Made by a program: the position numbers and the translations under genes. A DNA stretch of 9,241 nucleotides from contig CALKWH010000014.1 in NCBI GenBank assembly GCA_938004375.1, positions 1 to 9,241 on the forward strand. The letters run 5' to 3'. Origin of the DNA: an uncultured Pseudomonadota bacterium (GTDB lineage Bacteria; Myxococcota_A; Polyangia; HGW-17). The notes under the pieces are model-generated. The model had not been told where the DNA came from. It made no database searches and worked only from the letters and a program-made list of their open reading frames with translations. Below, in pieces: positions 1 to 7,931 of the stretch; position 1 is the stretch's first letter, and each line of letters starts with the position of its first letter.

Positions 1-63
1 ACGTTGTTGACGTTGTTGACGTTGTTGACGTTGTTGACGTTGTTGACGTTGTTGGCGTTGTTG
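1..63 (-). repeat. 9-bp tandem repeat coding for Asn-Asn-Val
   Basis: Six perfect copies of ACGTTGTTG run from 1 to 54, and a seventh copy with one change (GCGTTGTTG) fills 55-63. On the minus strand, inside the lipoprotein gene that starts at 140, the unit reads AAC AAC GTC, so each copy adds Asn-Asn-Val; the variant copy gives Asn-Asn-Ala. The unit is three codons, so gain or loss of copies changes protein length without breaking the frame. The array continues past the left edge, so its true length is unknown, and short-read assemblies often break or collapse in such arrays. Confidence 0.95.
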
Positions 64-140
64 GACGACGGGTCGTCGTCGCAGGCCGTGAACGGGAACA
101 GCAGGCAGCAGGTGATCAGGGTCAGAACAGCATTTTTCAT
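1..140 (-). CDS. Small lipoprotein with Asn-Asn-Val repeats, 3' end cut by the window edge
   Basis: The gene starts at ATG 140-138, six bases after GGAG in GAAGGAGCGACCC. It is too short inside the window for ordinary ORF finding. The first 20 residues form a lipoprotein signal: M-K-N, a hydrophobic stretch with two Cys (residues 11-12), and a lipobox Phe-Thr-Ala-Cys ending at Cys20. An acidic DDDPSS segment follows, then a run of Asn-Asn-Val units up to the window edge. Asp right after the lipid-anchored Cys would favour inner-membrane retention under the E. coli Lol +2 rule, which may not hold in this organism. Such low-complexity Asn-rich linkers often tether an exported domain, but that domain is not visible here. 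It is transcribed divergently from the ferritin-like gene. Function is unknown; I am confident it is a real lipoprotein start because the RBS, signal peptide, lipobox and promoter all agree. Confidence 0.82.
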   Translation of the reverse strand, partial: MKNAVLTLITCCLLFPFTACDDDPSSNNANNVNNVNNVNNVNNVNN

Positions 141-167
141 GGGTCGCTCCTTCGATGAAACTCGCGC

Positions 168-196
168 AATATGCTGGTTCCCGCGGAACTTGTCAA
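168..196 (-). promoter_or_regulatory. Predicted sigma70-type promoter for the leftward lipoprotein gene
   Basis: On the minus strand TTGACA (196-191) is a perfect -35 hexamer. It is followed after exactly 17 nt by CATATT (173-168), which matches TATAAT at four of six positions. The expected start of transcription lies near 161, about 20 nt before the lipoprotein ATG at 140. The spacer contains an inverted repeat. This is a prediction from sequence only. Confidence 0.55.
177..189. promoter_or_regulatory. Inverted repeat GTTCC-CGC-GGAAC in the leftward promoter spacer
   Basis: GTTCC (177-181) and GGAAC (185-189) are perfect inverted arms around CGC. The element sits between the -35 and -10 of the leftward promoter, a classical place for a repressor operator. 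The same arm sequence recurs in the palindrome at 252-263 downstream of the opposing promoter. The repressor, if any, is not in the window. Confidence 0.35.
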
Positions 197-210
197 TCCG
201 GTCGCACCTG

Positions 211-239
211 TTGACACATTCTATGAGTTGTAGTGTAGT
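211..239 (+). promoter_or_regulatory. Predicted sigma70-type promoter for the ferritin-like/AckA-PduL unit
   Basis: TTGACA (211-216) is a perfect -35 hexamer. After 17 nt comes TGTAGT (234-239), which matches TATAAT at positions 1, 3, 4 and 6. Transcription would begin near 246, about 40 nt upstream of the start codon at 286. The two divergent -35 boxes (191-196 and 211-216) form an inverted repeat TGTCAA-N14-TTGACA, so the two promoters are packed back to back and could influence each other. Confidence 0.55.
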
Positions 240-251
240 GACGGCTCTCGA

Positions 252-263
252 GGGAACGTTCCC
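252..263. promoter_or_regulatory. Perfect 12-bp palindrome GGGAACGTTCCC, possible operator
   Basis: GGGAACGTTCCC is a perfect palindrome just downstream of the predicted transcription start (about 246) and upstream of the RBS at 273-278. A repressor bound here could block early elongation; in RNA it could only form a short stem with a tight loop. It shares GGAAC/GTTCC arms with 177-189. No regulator is encoded nearby, so its role is inferred. Confidence 0.35.
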
Positions 264-272
264 GTCTCACCC

Positions 273-278
273 AAGGAG
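273..278 (+). promoter_or_regulatory. Shine-Dalgarno AAGGAG that decides the ferritin-like start
   Basis: AAGGAG at 273-278 lies one base before an in-frame ATG at 280 and seven bases before a second in-frame ATG at 286. Ribosomes need roughly 5-9 bases of spacing, so the start at 286 (Met-Ser-Ser-Ile) is preferred over 280 (Met-Thr-Met-Ser). The open frame further upstream is merely the translated repeat region. Confidence 0.75.
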
Positions 279-285
279 CATGACC

Positions 286-732
286 ATGTCGTCGATCACG
301 CTAGAACAGGCCATCCGCAACGCCGTCGAGGCCGAGCGCGGCGCCCAGCGGTTCTACACCTTCATCGCGAGCAACACCTCGGATCCCGAGGCGAAGAAGT
401 TCCTCCAGGAGATGGCGCTTCAGGAGAAGGGCCACGCCGAGGCCATCGAGCGGCTGGGCAAGAAGCTGGCGGGCGGCGAGCTCCCCGTGCACGCCGACGC
501 CTTCGTGGCCGTGCAGGAGACCGCTCCGGGGTGGAAGTTCGTGGAGGAGATCTCGCTGGTCGACGCGCTGCGCATCGCCGCCGAGGCCGAGCAGGGCGCC
601 ATGCTCTATTACGACACGCTGGCCGACTTCTTCCCCGCCCCTCACAAGGAGTTCTTCACGGGGCTCGTCAAGGCCGAGGAGGAGCACCTGCACATCGTCG
701 ACACCAAGCTGGACAAGCTCGGCGCCCGCTGA
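286..732 (+). CDS. Rubrerythrin-type ferritin-like diiron protein without a rubredoxin domain
   Basis: This 148-residue protein has the internal symmetry of a ferritin-like four-helix bundle. The first half carries E-A-E-R-G-A-x-x-F-Y (Glu17 as likely ligand) and ExxH at Glu47-His50. The second half repeats the pattern with E-A-E-Q-G-A-x-x-Y-Y (Glu102) and ExxH at Glu131-His134. These are the expected four Glu and two His ligands of a non-heme diiron site. The C-terminal Cys4 rubredoxin module of classical rubrerythrin is absent; the protein has no Cys at all. Members of the family handle peroxide or iron in the cytoplasm of anaerobes and microaerophiles, but the exact activity cannot be told from sequence. 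It is the first gene of a likely two-gene operon, 33 nt before the AckA-PduL fusion, with its own promoter at 211-239. That pairing suggests expression during low-oxygen or fermentative metabolism (inference). Confidence 0.88.
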   Translation: MSSITLEQAIRNAVEAERGAQRFYTFIASNTSDPEAKKFLQEMALQEKGHAEAIERLGKKLAGGELPVHADAFVAVQETAPGWKFVEEISLVDALRIAAEAEQGAMLYYDTLADFFPAPHKEFFTGLVKAEEEHLHIVDTKLDKLGAR

Positions 733-765
733 TCGCCGGCCGCCGGCACGAGAGGACATGGAACC

Positions 766-3084
766 ATGGAACATGACGTGCTGCACTTTCTGAGGGACTC
801 GGTGGGCCTGTTCAAGGGCGTCGCCGAGGAGAAGCTCGCCGACCTGCTGGGCCGCTCCCGGGTCGTGTCGTTCGAGGCCAACGAGGCCATCGTCGAGTTC
901 GGCGAGGAGGGCAACTTCCTGGGCGTGCTCATCGACGGCGAGGCCGAGGTGTCTTACGGAGACGACAGCGGCGTGCGTCACCGCGTGGCCGTGCTCAAGG
1001 CCGGCGACGTGTTCGGCGAGATGTCGCTGATGACCGGCGACCGCACCACGGCCGACGTCATCGGCCTCTCCCGCTGCCGGGCTGTGATCGTGCCCTCGGA
1101 CGTGTTCTCGTCGTTCGTGGTGGGCGCCCCCTCGGCCATGCGCGCGGTGTCCAAGTTGATCGCCGACCGCGCCAAGGGCTCCGCCGACCCGCAGGACCGC
1201 ACCCTCGCGCGCGCGGCGCTCTCCCGCAGCGACGACCCCTACGGACTCACCCTGCGCACCGAAGTGCCGATGACGCTGCTGGTGATCAACTGCGGGTCGT
1301 CGTCGCTGAAGTACAACCTGTTCAACACCGGGGACGAGGCGCAAAACGCCCGCGGCCTGGTCGAGCGCATCGGCTCGGACCGCACGCGCCACACCTGCCG
1401 CTTCCGCGACGTCGAGGTCGTCGAGGACCTGCCGGCGGGCTCCCACGAGGACGCCTTCCGGACGGTGCTTGACACGCTGGCCTCGCCGCGGGTCGCCGCC
1501 CTGCGCGATCTGAAGGACATCGCCGCGGTGGGCCACCGCGTGGTGCACGGCGGCGAGCGCTTCTCGGCCCCCACGCTCATCGATGACGAGGTCCTCGCCG
1601 AGATCACCCGCCTGGGTCAGCTCGCCCCGCTGCACAACCCCATCAACGTCGCCGGCATCCGCGCCGCCCGCGCGCTCCTGCCCGCGGTGCCGCAGGTGGC
1701 CGTGTTCGACACCGCGTTCCACCACACGCTGCCGCCGTACGCCTACCTGTACGGCCTGCCGATGGAGTACTACGAGAAGAAGGGCGTGCGCCGCTACGGC
1801 TTCCACGGCATGTCCCACTTCTACGTGGGCCTCAAGGCCGCGCAGTTCCTCAAGCGGCCGTTCTCCGAGCTCGAGCTGGTGTCCTGCCACCTGGGCAACG
1901 GCGCCTCGCTGTGCGCCATCGACCACGGCCGCTCGGTGGACACGTCCATGGGCATGACCCCCACCGAGGGCCTGATCATGGGCACCCGCGTGGGCGACCT
2001 GGACGCCGGCGCGCTCACGTACCTGGCGCGCACCGAGCCGCTGAGCGTCGAGGGCATGGAGCGCCTGATCAACAAGGAGAGCGGCCTTCTGGGCATGTCC
2101 GGCGTGTCCAACGACATACGCGAGGTCGAGGCCGCGGCCGAGGCCGGCAACGCCCACGCGCTGCTGGCGCTCAAGACCTTCAGTTACCGCATCAAGAAGT
2201 ACATCGGCGCCTACTGCGCGGCCATGCACGGCGTGGACGCCGTGATCTTCACCGGCGGCATCGGGCAGGGCTCGGCTGGCGTGCGCAGCCTGGCCTGCCA
2301 GGGCCTGGCGTTCATGGGCATCGCCGTGGACGAGGAGAAGAACCGCGCGGCCGACGGCTTCCGGCAGGTGTGCGACATCTCGGCCGAGGGCTCGGCGGTG
2401 CGCGTGCTGGTCGTCCCCACCGACGAGGAGCGCATGATCGCCCGCGAGACCCTGCGCGTGCTCGACCTGCGCTACGTCACCGAGCTTATCGCGGCGCAGA
2501 AGCGCCAGCCCGTGCCCATCGAGATCTCGGCGCACCACGTGCACCTCTCCCGCGAGCACGTCGAGGCCCTGTTCGGCCCCGGGCACCAGCTCACCCACCA
2601 TTCGGATCTGTCCCAGCCGGGCCAGTTCGCCTGCAAGGAGATGGTCAACCTGGTCGGGCCCAAGGGCCGCGTCGACCGCGTGCGCGTGCTGGGCCCCGAG
2701 CGCAAGGCCACCCAGGTCGAGATCGCCATGACCGAGCAGTTCAAGCTGGGCGTGAGCCCGCCGGTGCGCGAGTCCGGAGACCTCGAGAACTCGCCCGGCC
2801 TCACCCTCGAGGGCCCCGCCGGCGCCGTCGCCCTGGACAAGGGCGTCATCTGCGCCCACCGGCACATCCACATGTCCCCCGAGGACGCCCTGCGCTTCGG
2901 CCTGAAGGACCGCAACCGGGTCCGCGTCCGCGTCGAGACCGGCCGCGACCTGATCTTCGGCGACGTGGTCGTGCGCGTGAGCCCCGCGTTCAAGCTCGCC
3001 ATGCACCTGGACACCGACGAGGGCAACGCCGCCTCGATCACCACCGGCATGACGGGGTACATCGACGGCATCCAGGCGGACTAG
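766..3084 (+). CDS. ackA-pduL: Three-part fusion: cyclic-nucleotide-binding domain, acetate kinase, PduL phosphotransacylase
   Basis: One uninterrupted 772-residue frame holds three domains. Residues about 10-135 are a cNMP-binding fold, with phosphate-binding cassette F83-G-E-M-S and R93-T-T-A; there is no DNA-binding helix-turn-helix. Residues about 170-565 are a full acetate kinase: N175-C-G-S-S-S-L-K, the HRVVHGGE motif with R258, F-D315-T-A-F-H, F-H347-G, the CHLGNG loop, G-T-R408-V-G-D and E554-E555 near the end. Residues about 578-772 are a complete PduL with both barrel halves. Expected metal ligands are H591-V-H593, E652, H700-I-H702 and H747, with the phosphate Arg R646 (numbering equivalents from memory). 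Together the two enzymes would turn acetyl-CoA (or propionyl-CoA) and phosphate into acyl phosphate, then acetate plus ATP, or run in reverse. The start is ATG 766 with AGAGG ten bases upstream; ATG 1270 (M169) would begin the kinase but lacks an RBS. No microcompartment targeting peptide or shell genes are visible. The acetate kinase loop reads GIGQG rather than the usual GIGEN. Cyclic-nucleotide control of activity is inferred. Confidence 0.93.
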   Translation: MEHDVLHFLRDSVGLFKGVAEEKLADLLGRSRVVSFEANEAIVEFGEEGNFLGVLIDGEAEVSYGDDSGVRHRVAVLKAGDVFGEMSLMTGDRTTADVIGLSRCRAVIVPSDVFSSFVVGAPSAMRAVSKLIADRAKGSADPQDRTLARAALSRSDDPYGLTLRTEVPMTLLVINCGSSSLKYNLFNTGDEAQNARGLVERIGSDRTRHTCRFRDVEVVEDLPAGSHEDAFRTVLDTLASPRVAALRDLKDIAAVGHRVVHGGERFSAPTLIDDEVLAEITRLGQLAPLHNPINVAGIRAARALLPAVPQVAVFDTAFHHTLPPYAYLYGLPMEYYEKKGVRRYGFHGMSHFYVGLKAAQFLKRPFSELELVSCHLGNGASLCAIDHGRSVDTSMGMTPTEGLIMGTRVGDLDAGALTYLARTEPLSVEGMERLINKESGLLGMSGVSNDIREVEAAAEAGNAHALLALKTFSYRIKKYIGAYCAAMHGVDAVIFTGGIGQGSAGVRSLACQGLAFMGIAVDEEKNRAADGFRQVCDISAEGSAVRVLVVPTDEERMIARETLRVLDLRYVTELIAAQKRQPVPIEISAHHVHLSREHVEALFGPGHQLTHHSDLSQPGQFACKEMVNLVGPKGRVDRVRVLGPERKATQVEIAMTEQFKLGVSPPVRESGDLENSPGLTLEGPAGAVALDKGVICAHRHIHMSPEDALRFGLKDRNRVRVRVETGRDLIFGDVVVRVSPAFKLAMHLDTDEGNAASITTGMTGYIDGIQAD

Positions 3085-3105
3085 AGATCCTCGACCCCAA
3101 GGAGT

Positions 3106-3139
3106 GCGGGAGTTCTACTCCCGCGTCCTGGTATTCTTC
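3106..3139 (+). terminator. Hairpin terminator after the AckA-PduL gene
   Basis: GCGGGAGT (3106-3113) and ACTCCCGC (3117-3124) form a perfect 8-bp GC-rich stem with a TCT loop. The stem starts 21 nt after the TAG at 3082-3084. Downstream, 3125-3139 is pyrimidine-rich (ATTCTTCTTCT) but the T run is broken and begins several bases late, so it is an imperfect intrinsic terminator for the plus strand. The hairpin also lies just beyond the 3' end of the leftward lipoprotein gene (3143), where the minus strand lacks a T tract. It may therefore separate the two convergent units in both directions with different efficiency. Confidence 0.6.
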
Positions 3140-3142
3140 TTC

Positions 3143-4551
<1,409 letters not shown>

Positions 4552-4555
<4 letters not shown>

Positions 4556-5811
4556 GATCCGTGACCTCTGGACCCAGTATGCACATCCCCGGCGCGCGGC
4601 ACAAGCCCGGATTCGGCCGGCGCCAGCAGATGCGAGACGAACTCCTCCACGGCTGCCGCCAGGTCCGCGCCCAAGTCCAACGAGAGCTGGCGTACTCGCA
4701 CGCCGGAGGCTCCAATCACCTCGTCCAGCGGATGCGGGATCGCGGTCGGATACACCAGCACGGCCTCGTCGCAGCCCAGGGCGGCGGCGTAGGCCAGCAC
4801 CTGCTCCACGTCGTGGGCCCCCGAGCTCTGATTGGTCTTGTACTTCGTGTCGAGCACGGTCCGGATCCGGCCCGTCGCGAAGTCGCGCAGCACCAGGTCA
4901 AAGCGGAAGGCGAGCCGACGGGCATCCCCGAACGACAGGCTCTCCTGCGACTTCACCTGGAGACGCCCGGCGAGGCACCGTGTCAGGCTGACCGCCACGA
5001 AGCGTTCGAACAGGCGCGGCATGTCGATCAAAAACGGCAGCATCCGGCGATCCCCGAAGGCATGGGCGGGGGCCAGATGCTCGAGAAAGAACCTGCAAAG
5101 CCCGTGGAGCCGCGAGTAATCCTCGTTCAGTCGGTGGTACACGCGCCCCATGCAGTCCATCGCCGTACAGGGCACGAGGGTCACTTCCCCTTCGAGCGTG
5201 CGGACCAGCTCGTCCACCGACCGGCGCAGGTCCTGACCCAGGCACGCGCTCCGGGAGACCGCCCACAGTGTCCATGCCAGGATCCGGTTGTCCGCGTTGT
5301 CGGCGGTGTGTTCTTCGAAGCGACAGGGGAGCCGGACGCCCGCCGGACGGCGCAGGTGAGCGGTCACGTCGAGGCGGCCACGGACGGTCGCCAGGTCTTC
5401 GGACCGGGCCTCGTAGGAGCGATACAGCCCTTGGCGAAGCCGATGGCGAACTCCGGCAACGAGCTGGCGCACCAGCAACCGTAAGATGTCGTCGAGCCGT
5501 TCGACCAGGACCTCTCCCGGGTACCATCGGAGTTCGCGATTGTCGGAGCGCACGAAGTCCAGCATGGCGAACAGGTTCGCCAGGGGTACTTTGGGCGAGA
5601 CGTGCAACTGCAGGCCGCCGGGCAGCTCGAGGTGCCCCACCACGGAGCGGGCCGTGAGGATCCACCGCTGTCCGGCTCCTTTGACGGGCCGGCGCACCTC
5701 CAGGCAGTCGCCGTGTTCGCGTTCGATCCACAGGGCCTGCGCGTCGGTGAGCCGGTCCCCCGGCAGCTCGAGGCTCTGGCTCTCACGGAGCTCCAGCACG
5801 TCCGGGGTCAT
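4552..5811 (-). CDS. mcrC: McrC-type nuclease subunit of a modification-dependent restriction system
   Basis: The 419-residue protein matches McrC, which McrB recruits to cut DNA. The N-terminal half carries the family's W-I-L-x-x-x-x-x-V-G-H-L region and V-S-P-K-V-P-L-x-N-L-F-x-M-L. Mid-protein is V-R-G-R-L-D and a C-F-x-E-H-T-x-D-N-like segment (C-R-F-E-E-H-T-A-D-N) followed by N-R-I-L, then D-M-P-R-L-F-E269-R-F. The C-terminal PD-(D/E)xK nuclease site is R-F-D305-L-V and L-D321-T-K323. All expected catalytic residues are present, so it is probably active. The start at 5811 is preferred over an ATG at 5841: GGAG (5823-5820) lies eight bases upstream, the gap to the mcrB stop is only 2 nt (TGA-CG-ATG), and the 5841 option has no RBS and overlaps mcrB. 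The last roughly 25 residues, rich in Gly and Ser, extend beyond the nuclease fold. The stop overlaps the next gene's ATG. Confidence 0.93.
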
Positions 5812-5813
5812 CG

Positions 5814-7868
5814 TCACAACTCCAGCCGAAGTTGTTCCCATCGGAAGCGGTCCACGAGCTCGGGACGGTCGAAGAAGTACTCTTCGAGGTAGGTCTCGAG
5901 CTCCATGCGCCAGATGTCCTCCAGGTGGGCGGGGAGGTCGGGGCCCAGGAAATAGGTGATGCCCACGGAGAAGTTGGGGTTGGCGATGGTCTCGTTGAGC
6001 TCTCTCAGGATGGAGACGAGACCGTCGGGGTTCTGGCCCTTGGCCTTCAGGTGTTTGCGCAGCGATTCGTAGTCCGGCTCGAGCCGTAAAAAGACGAAAC
6101 GTCGCCGCAGCGCGTGATCCACCAGCGCGATGGAGCGGTCCGCCGTGTTCATGGTGCCCAACAACACGACGTTTTCAGGGATCGACAGCGTCTTGCCGGC
6201 GGACAGGGGTATCTGCTGGTCACGATACTCCAGCAGGAACATCAACTCCCCGAAGACCCTGGCCAGGTTGGCGCGGTTGATCTCGTCGAGGATCAGCACG
6301 CACGGATCGGTGGTCTGGGAGGCCCGCTCGCAGAACTGGAGAAACCGGCCGGGCTCCATTTTGTACTGGAGTTGACCACCCTCCAGCATGACCGGGCGAA
6401 GGCCCTGCACGAAGTCCTCGTAGGTGTAGCCTGGGTGGAACTGCAACAGTTCGACGAAACCGGAGCCCCCGCTGACGATCACTCTCGCCAGGTGCCGGGC
6501 GGCATGGGTCTTCCCCGTGCCCGGGGGACCGAAGAGAATGGCCTGTCCCTTGCGATTGATGGCCCGCAACCAACGGGCGAGCCGCTCCTCGCCCAGGCCG
6601 GTTTCCCGGGCACAGTCCGCCAGGCTGTAAGTGAGGTTGAGCTCGGAGTCGAACTCGGCAGTCTCGATTCGAGCCGCGATTTCTTCGAACTTCTCCTCGG
6701 GTAACTCCAGCAGGGTGCGCATCCACCCGTCCTCGTCCACCGGGATCGCCGGAGAGACCGGGATCCAGTCGACCCCGAGCCGGTGGCCGTGGCGCTCGTC
6801 CACGAACTCGTACCCGCGGGTCACCGTGCCGATGCCCAGGACCTCGTACTTGCCGCGGTTCGCCACGAGGCGGTCACCTGGCCTGATCCGCGAGAAGGTC
6901 CAGACCTGCCGCGGTCCGGACTTCCCCCAGTCAGGGTGCTCGGCGAGGGCCTCCTGCAGGCGTGCCTCGAAGGACTTGGAGTCCAGGCCCGACACGTCAC
7001 CGAGCTCGGTCCAGTTCACGCTGGCAATTCCCGAGGCCAGCCAGTGCTGCCACTCCTTGGCGCTATGCCCGGGGGAGATCTTGAAATAGCGGACGCCGTC
7101 AGTGGCAGGCCCGTCGCCGGTCTGGTAACTGGTGTCCTTCTCCATGGCCAGGGCCGTCCCCCTCCGCTCACGCTTCTCCCGAAGGGCGACGTACCAGTGC
7201 GTGAACGTGTCGAACAGATCGGCCGGTCGTCCCGAAAACCGGGGAAGGCCCAGGGCCTCGTCCAGCCTGGAACAGATTTCCAACACGGTCCGGTTGGTGC
7301 TGGGATAGTGCCGGACCGGCTGGTGGAACCGCTCGTCGGTCATATCCGCGAGAGTACGAAACGTCTTGTTGTTGACGATGCAGAAGTGTTCCGGCGCCAA
7401 GGCGTGGAGGATCGGGGAGAGCGTCCCGCTCTGGAAGCCCTTGAGGTCGGGGATTTCCGAGAACCAGTCACAGTGCGTCTGCAGGTCAGCCGGGTTTTCG
7501 AGGCACCGGCGCACGAACTCGAAGATGGCATCGGCCACTTTCGACCATTCCCCCGGCCGGACCCAGCCGCTGGCTTCGTACTTCTTGTGGACCTCGCCGG
7601 CAAACGTCGGCGCCGTCGAGATCCATGCGCCCCGTTCCCGATTGGTGGCCGTATCTGCGTACGGGAGGAGCCACAGCAGCACGCTCTCGGTGGTGTCCTC
7701 GCCCGCCGCCCGCCGCCGCACCAGCTCCGGCCAGCGCTCCTGCGCGACCCGCTGTTGCTCCGGGTAACTGGCGAAGTGGCGCCTGCCCGTTTCGGTGTCC
7801 AGGTACTCCGCGACGAAGCGGTCCCGCTGCGCGACGATTCGTCCCAAGATGGTTTCGAGATTCTGCAT
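5814..7868 (-). CDS. mcrB: McrB-type AAA+ GTPase with an N-terminal PUA/EVE-like reader domain
   Basis: This 684-residue protein is the motor and target-recognition subunit of the McrBC pair. The C-terminal half is an McrB AAA+ module: Walker A GPPGTGKT at 447-454, Walker B V-L-I-L-D528-E529-I-N-R, the McrB signature M573-N-T-A-D-R-S, then R-R-R-F-V-F. Residues about 258-372 (R-Y-F-K-I-S-P-G-H-S to D-W-I-P-V) look like an EVE/PUA-type domain, a fold known to bind modified cytosine in related systems. Residues 1-240 form a mostly helical region including S-P-I-L-H-A-L-A-P-E-H-F. I recall similar segments at the front of other McrB-like ATPases but cannot name the domain. The start at 7868 is supported by GGAGG (7877-7873) four bases upstream. 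mcrC follows after 2 nt. The 63-nt gap to the upstream propeller gene holds no promoter I can defend, so mcrB could be read from upstream or from a promoter inside the preceding gene. Confidence 0.93.
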   Translation of the reverse strand: MQNLETILGRIVAQRDRFVAEYLDTETGRRHFASYPEQQRVAQERWPELVRRRAAGEDTTESVLLWLLPYADTATNRERGAWISTAPTFAGEVHKKYEASGWVRPGEWSKVADAIFEFVRRCLENPADLQTHCDWFSEIPDLKGFQSGTLSPILHALAPEHFCIVNNKTFRTLADMTDERFHQPVRHYPSTNRTVLEICSRLDEALGLPRFSGRPADLFDTFTHWYVALREKRERRGTALAMEKDTSYQTGDGPATDGVRYFKISPGHSAKEWQHWLASGIASVNWTELGDVSGLDSKSFEARLQEALAEHPDWGKSGPRQVWTFSRIRPGDRLVANRGKYEVLGIGTVTRGYEFVDERHGHRLGVDWIPVSPAIPVDEDGWMRTLLELPEEKFEEIAARIETAEFDSELNLTYSLADCARETGLGEERLARWLRAINRKGQAILFGPPGTGKTHAARHLARVIVSGGSGFVELLQFHPGYTYEDFVQGLRPVMLEGGQLQYKMEPGRFLQFCERASQTTDPCVLILDEINRANLARVFGELMFLLEYRDQQIPLSAGKTLSIPENVVLLGTMNTADRSIALVDHALRRRFVFLRLEPDYESLRKHLKAKGQNPDGLVSILRELNETIANPNFSVGITYFLGPDLPAHLEDIWRMELETYLEEYFFDRPELVDRFRWEQLRLEL
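5820..5823 (-). promoter_or_regulatory. Ribosome binding site of mcrC inside the end of mcrB
   Basis: On the minus strand GGAG (5823-5820) lies within the last codons of mcrB and eight bases before ATG 5811. The mcrB TGA (5816-5814) falls between them. This arrangement favours translational coupling, supplying McrB and McrC from one mRNA, and it decides the mcrC start against the upstream ATG at 5841. Confidence 0.75.
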
Positions 7869-7931
7869 GTTGCCTCCACGTTGGATAGAGACTGGAAGAA
7901 TGTTGGAATGCTCCCTGATCGTTTCGCCTGC

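Noticed and set aside
1..63. CRISPR-like array
   Set aside because: Units are 9 bp with no spacers and are codons of a lipoprotein gene.
4..285. N-terminal extension of the ferritin-like protein starting at position 4
   Set aside because: The extension translates the 9-bp repeat in the wrong strand (Leu-Thr-Leu repeats) and the divergent promoter region; the RBS at 273-278 and family homology fix the start at 286.
735..747. GCCGG-CCG-CCGGC hairpin between the ferritin-like gene and the fusion gene
   Set aside because: The stem is only five pairs with no T tract, so it is not a credible terminator; at most it could affect mRNA stability.
301..3006. A 901-codon open frame on the minus strand across the ferritin-like and AckA-PduL genes
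   Set aside because: It is a codon-bias shadow of GC-rich genes: the product is rich in His, Ala, Gly, Val and Arg with no recognisable domain, while the plus strand encodes clear enzyme families.
1270..3084. Separate acetate kinase-PduL gene starting at ATG 1270
   Set aside because: There is no RBS before 1270, and the frame is continuous with the cNMP domain and with no stop, so an internal start is possible but unsupported.
4561..5484. Plus-strand open frame antisense to mcrC
   Set aside because: No RBS or recognisable domain; the opposite strand encodes McrC with complete catalytic motifs.
5812..5841. Earlier mcrC start at 5841
   Set aside because: No Shine-Dalgarno precedes it, it overlaps mcrB by 28 bases, and the ATG at 5811 has GGAG at ideal spacing.
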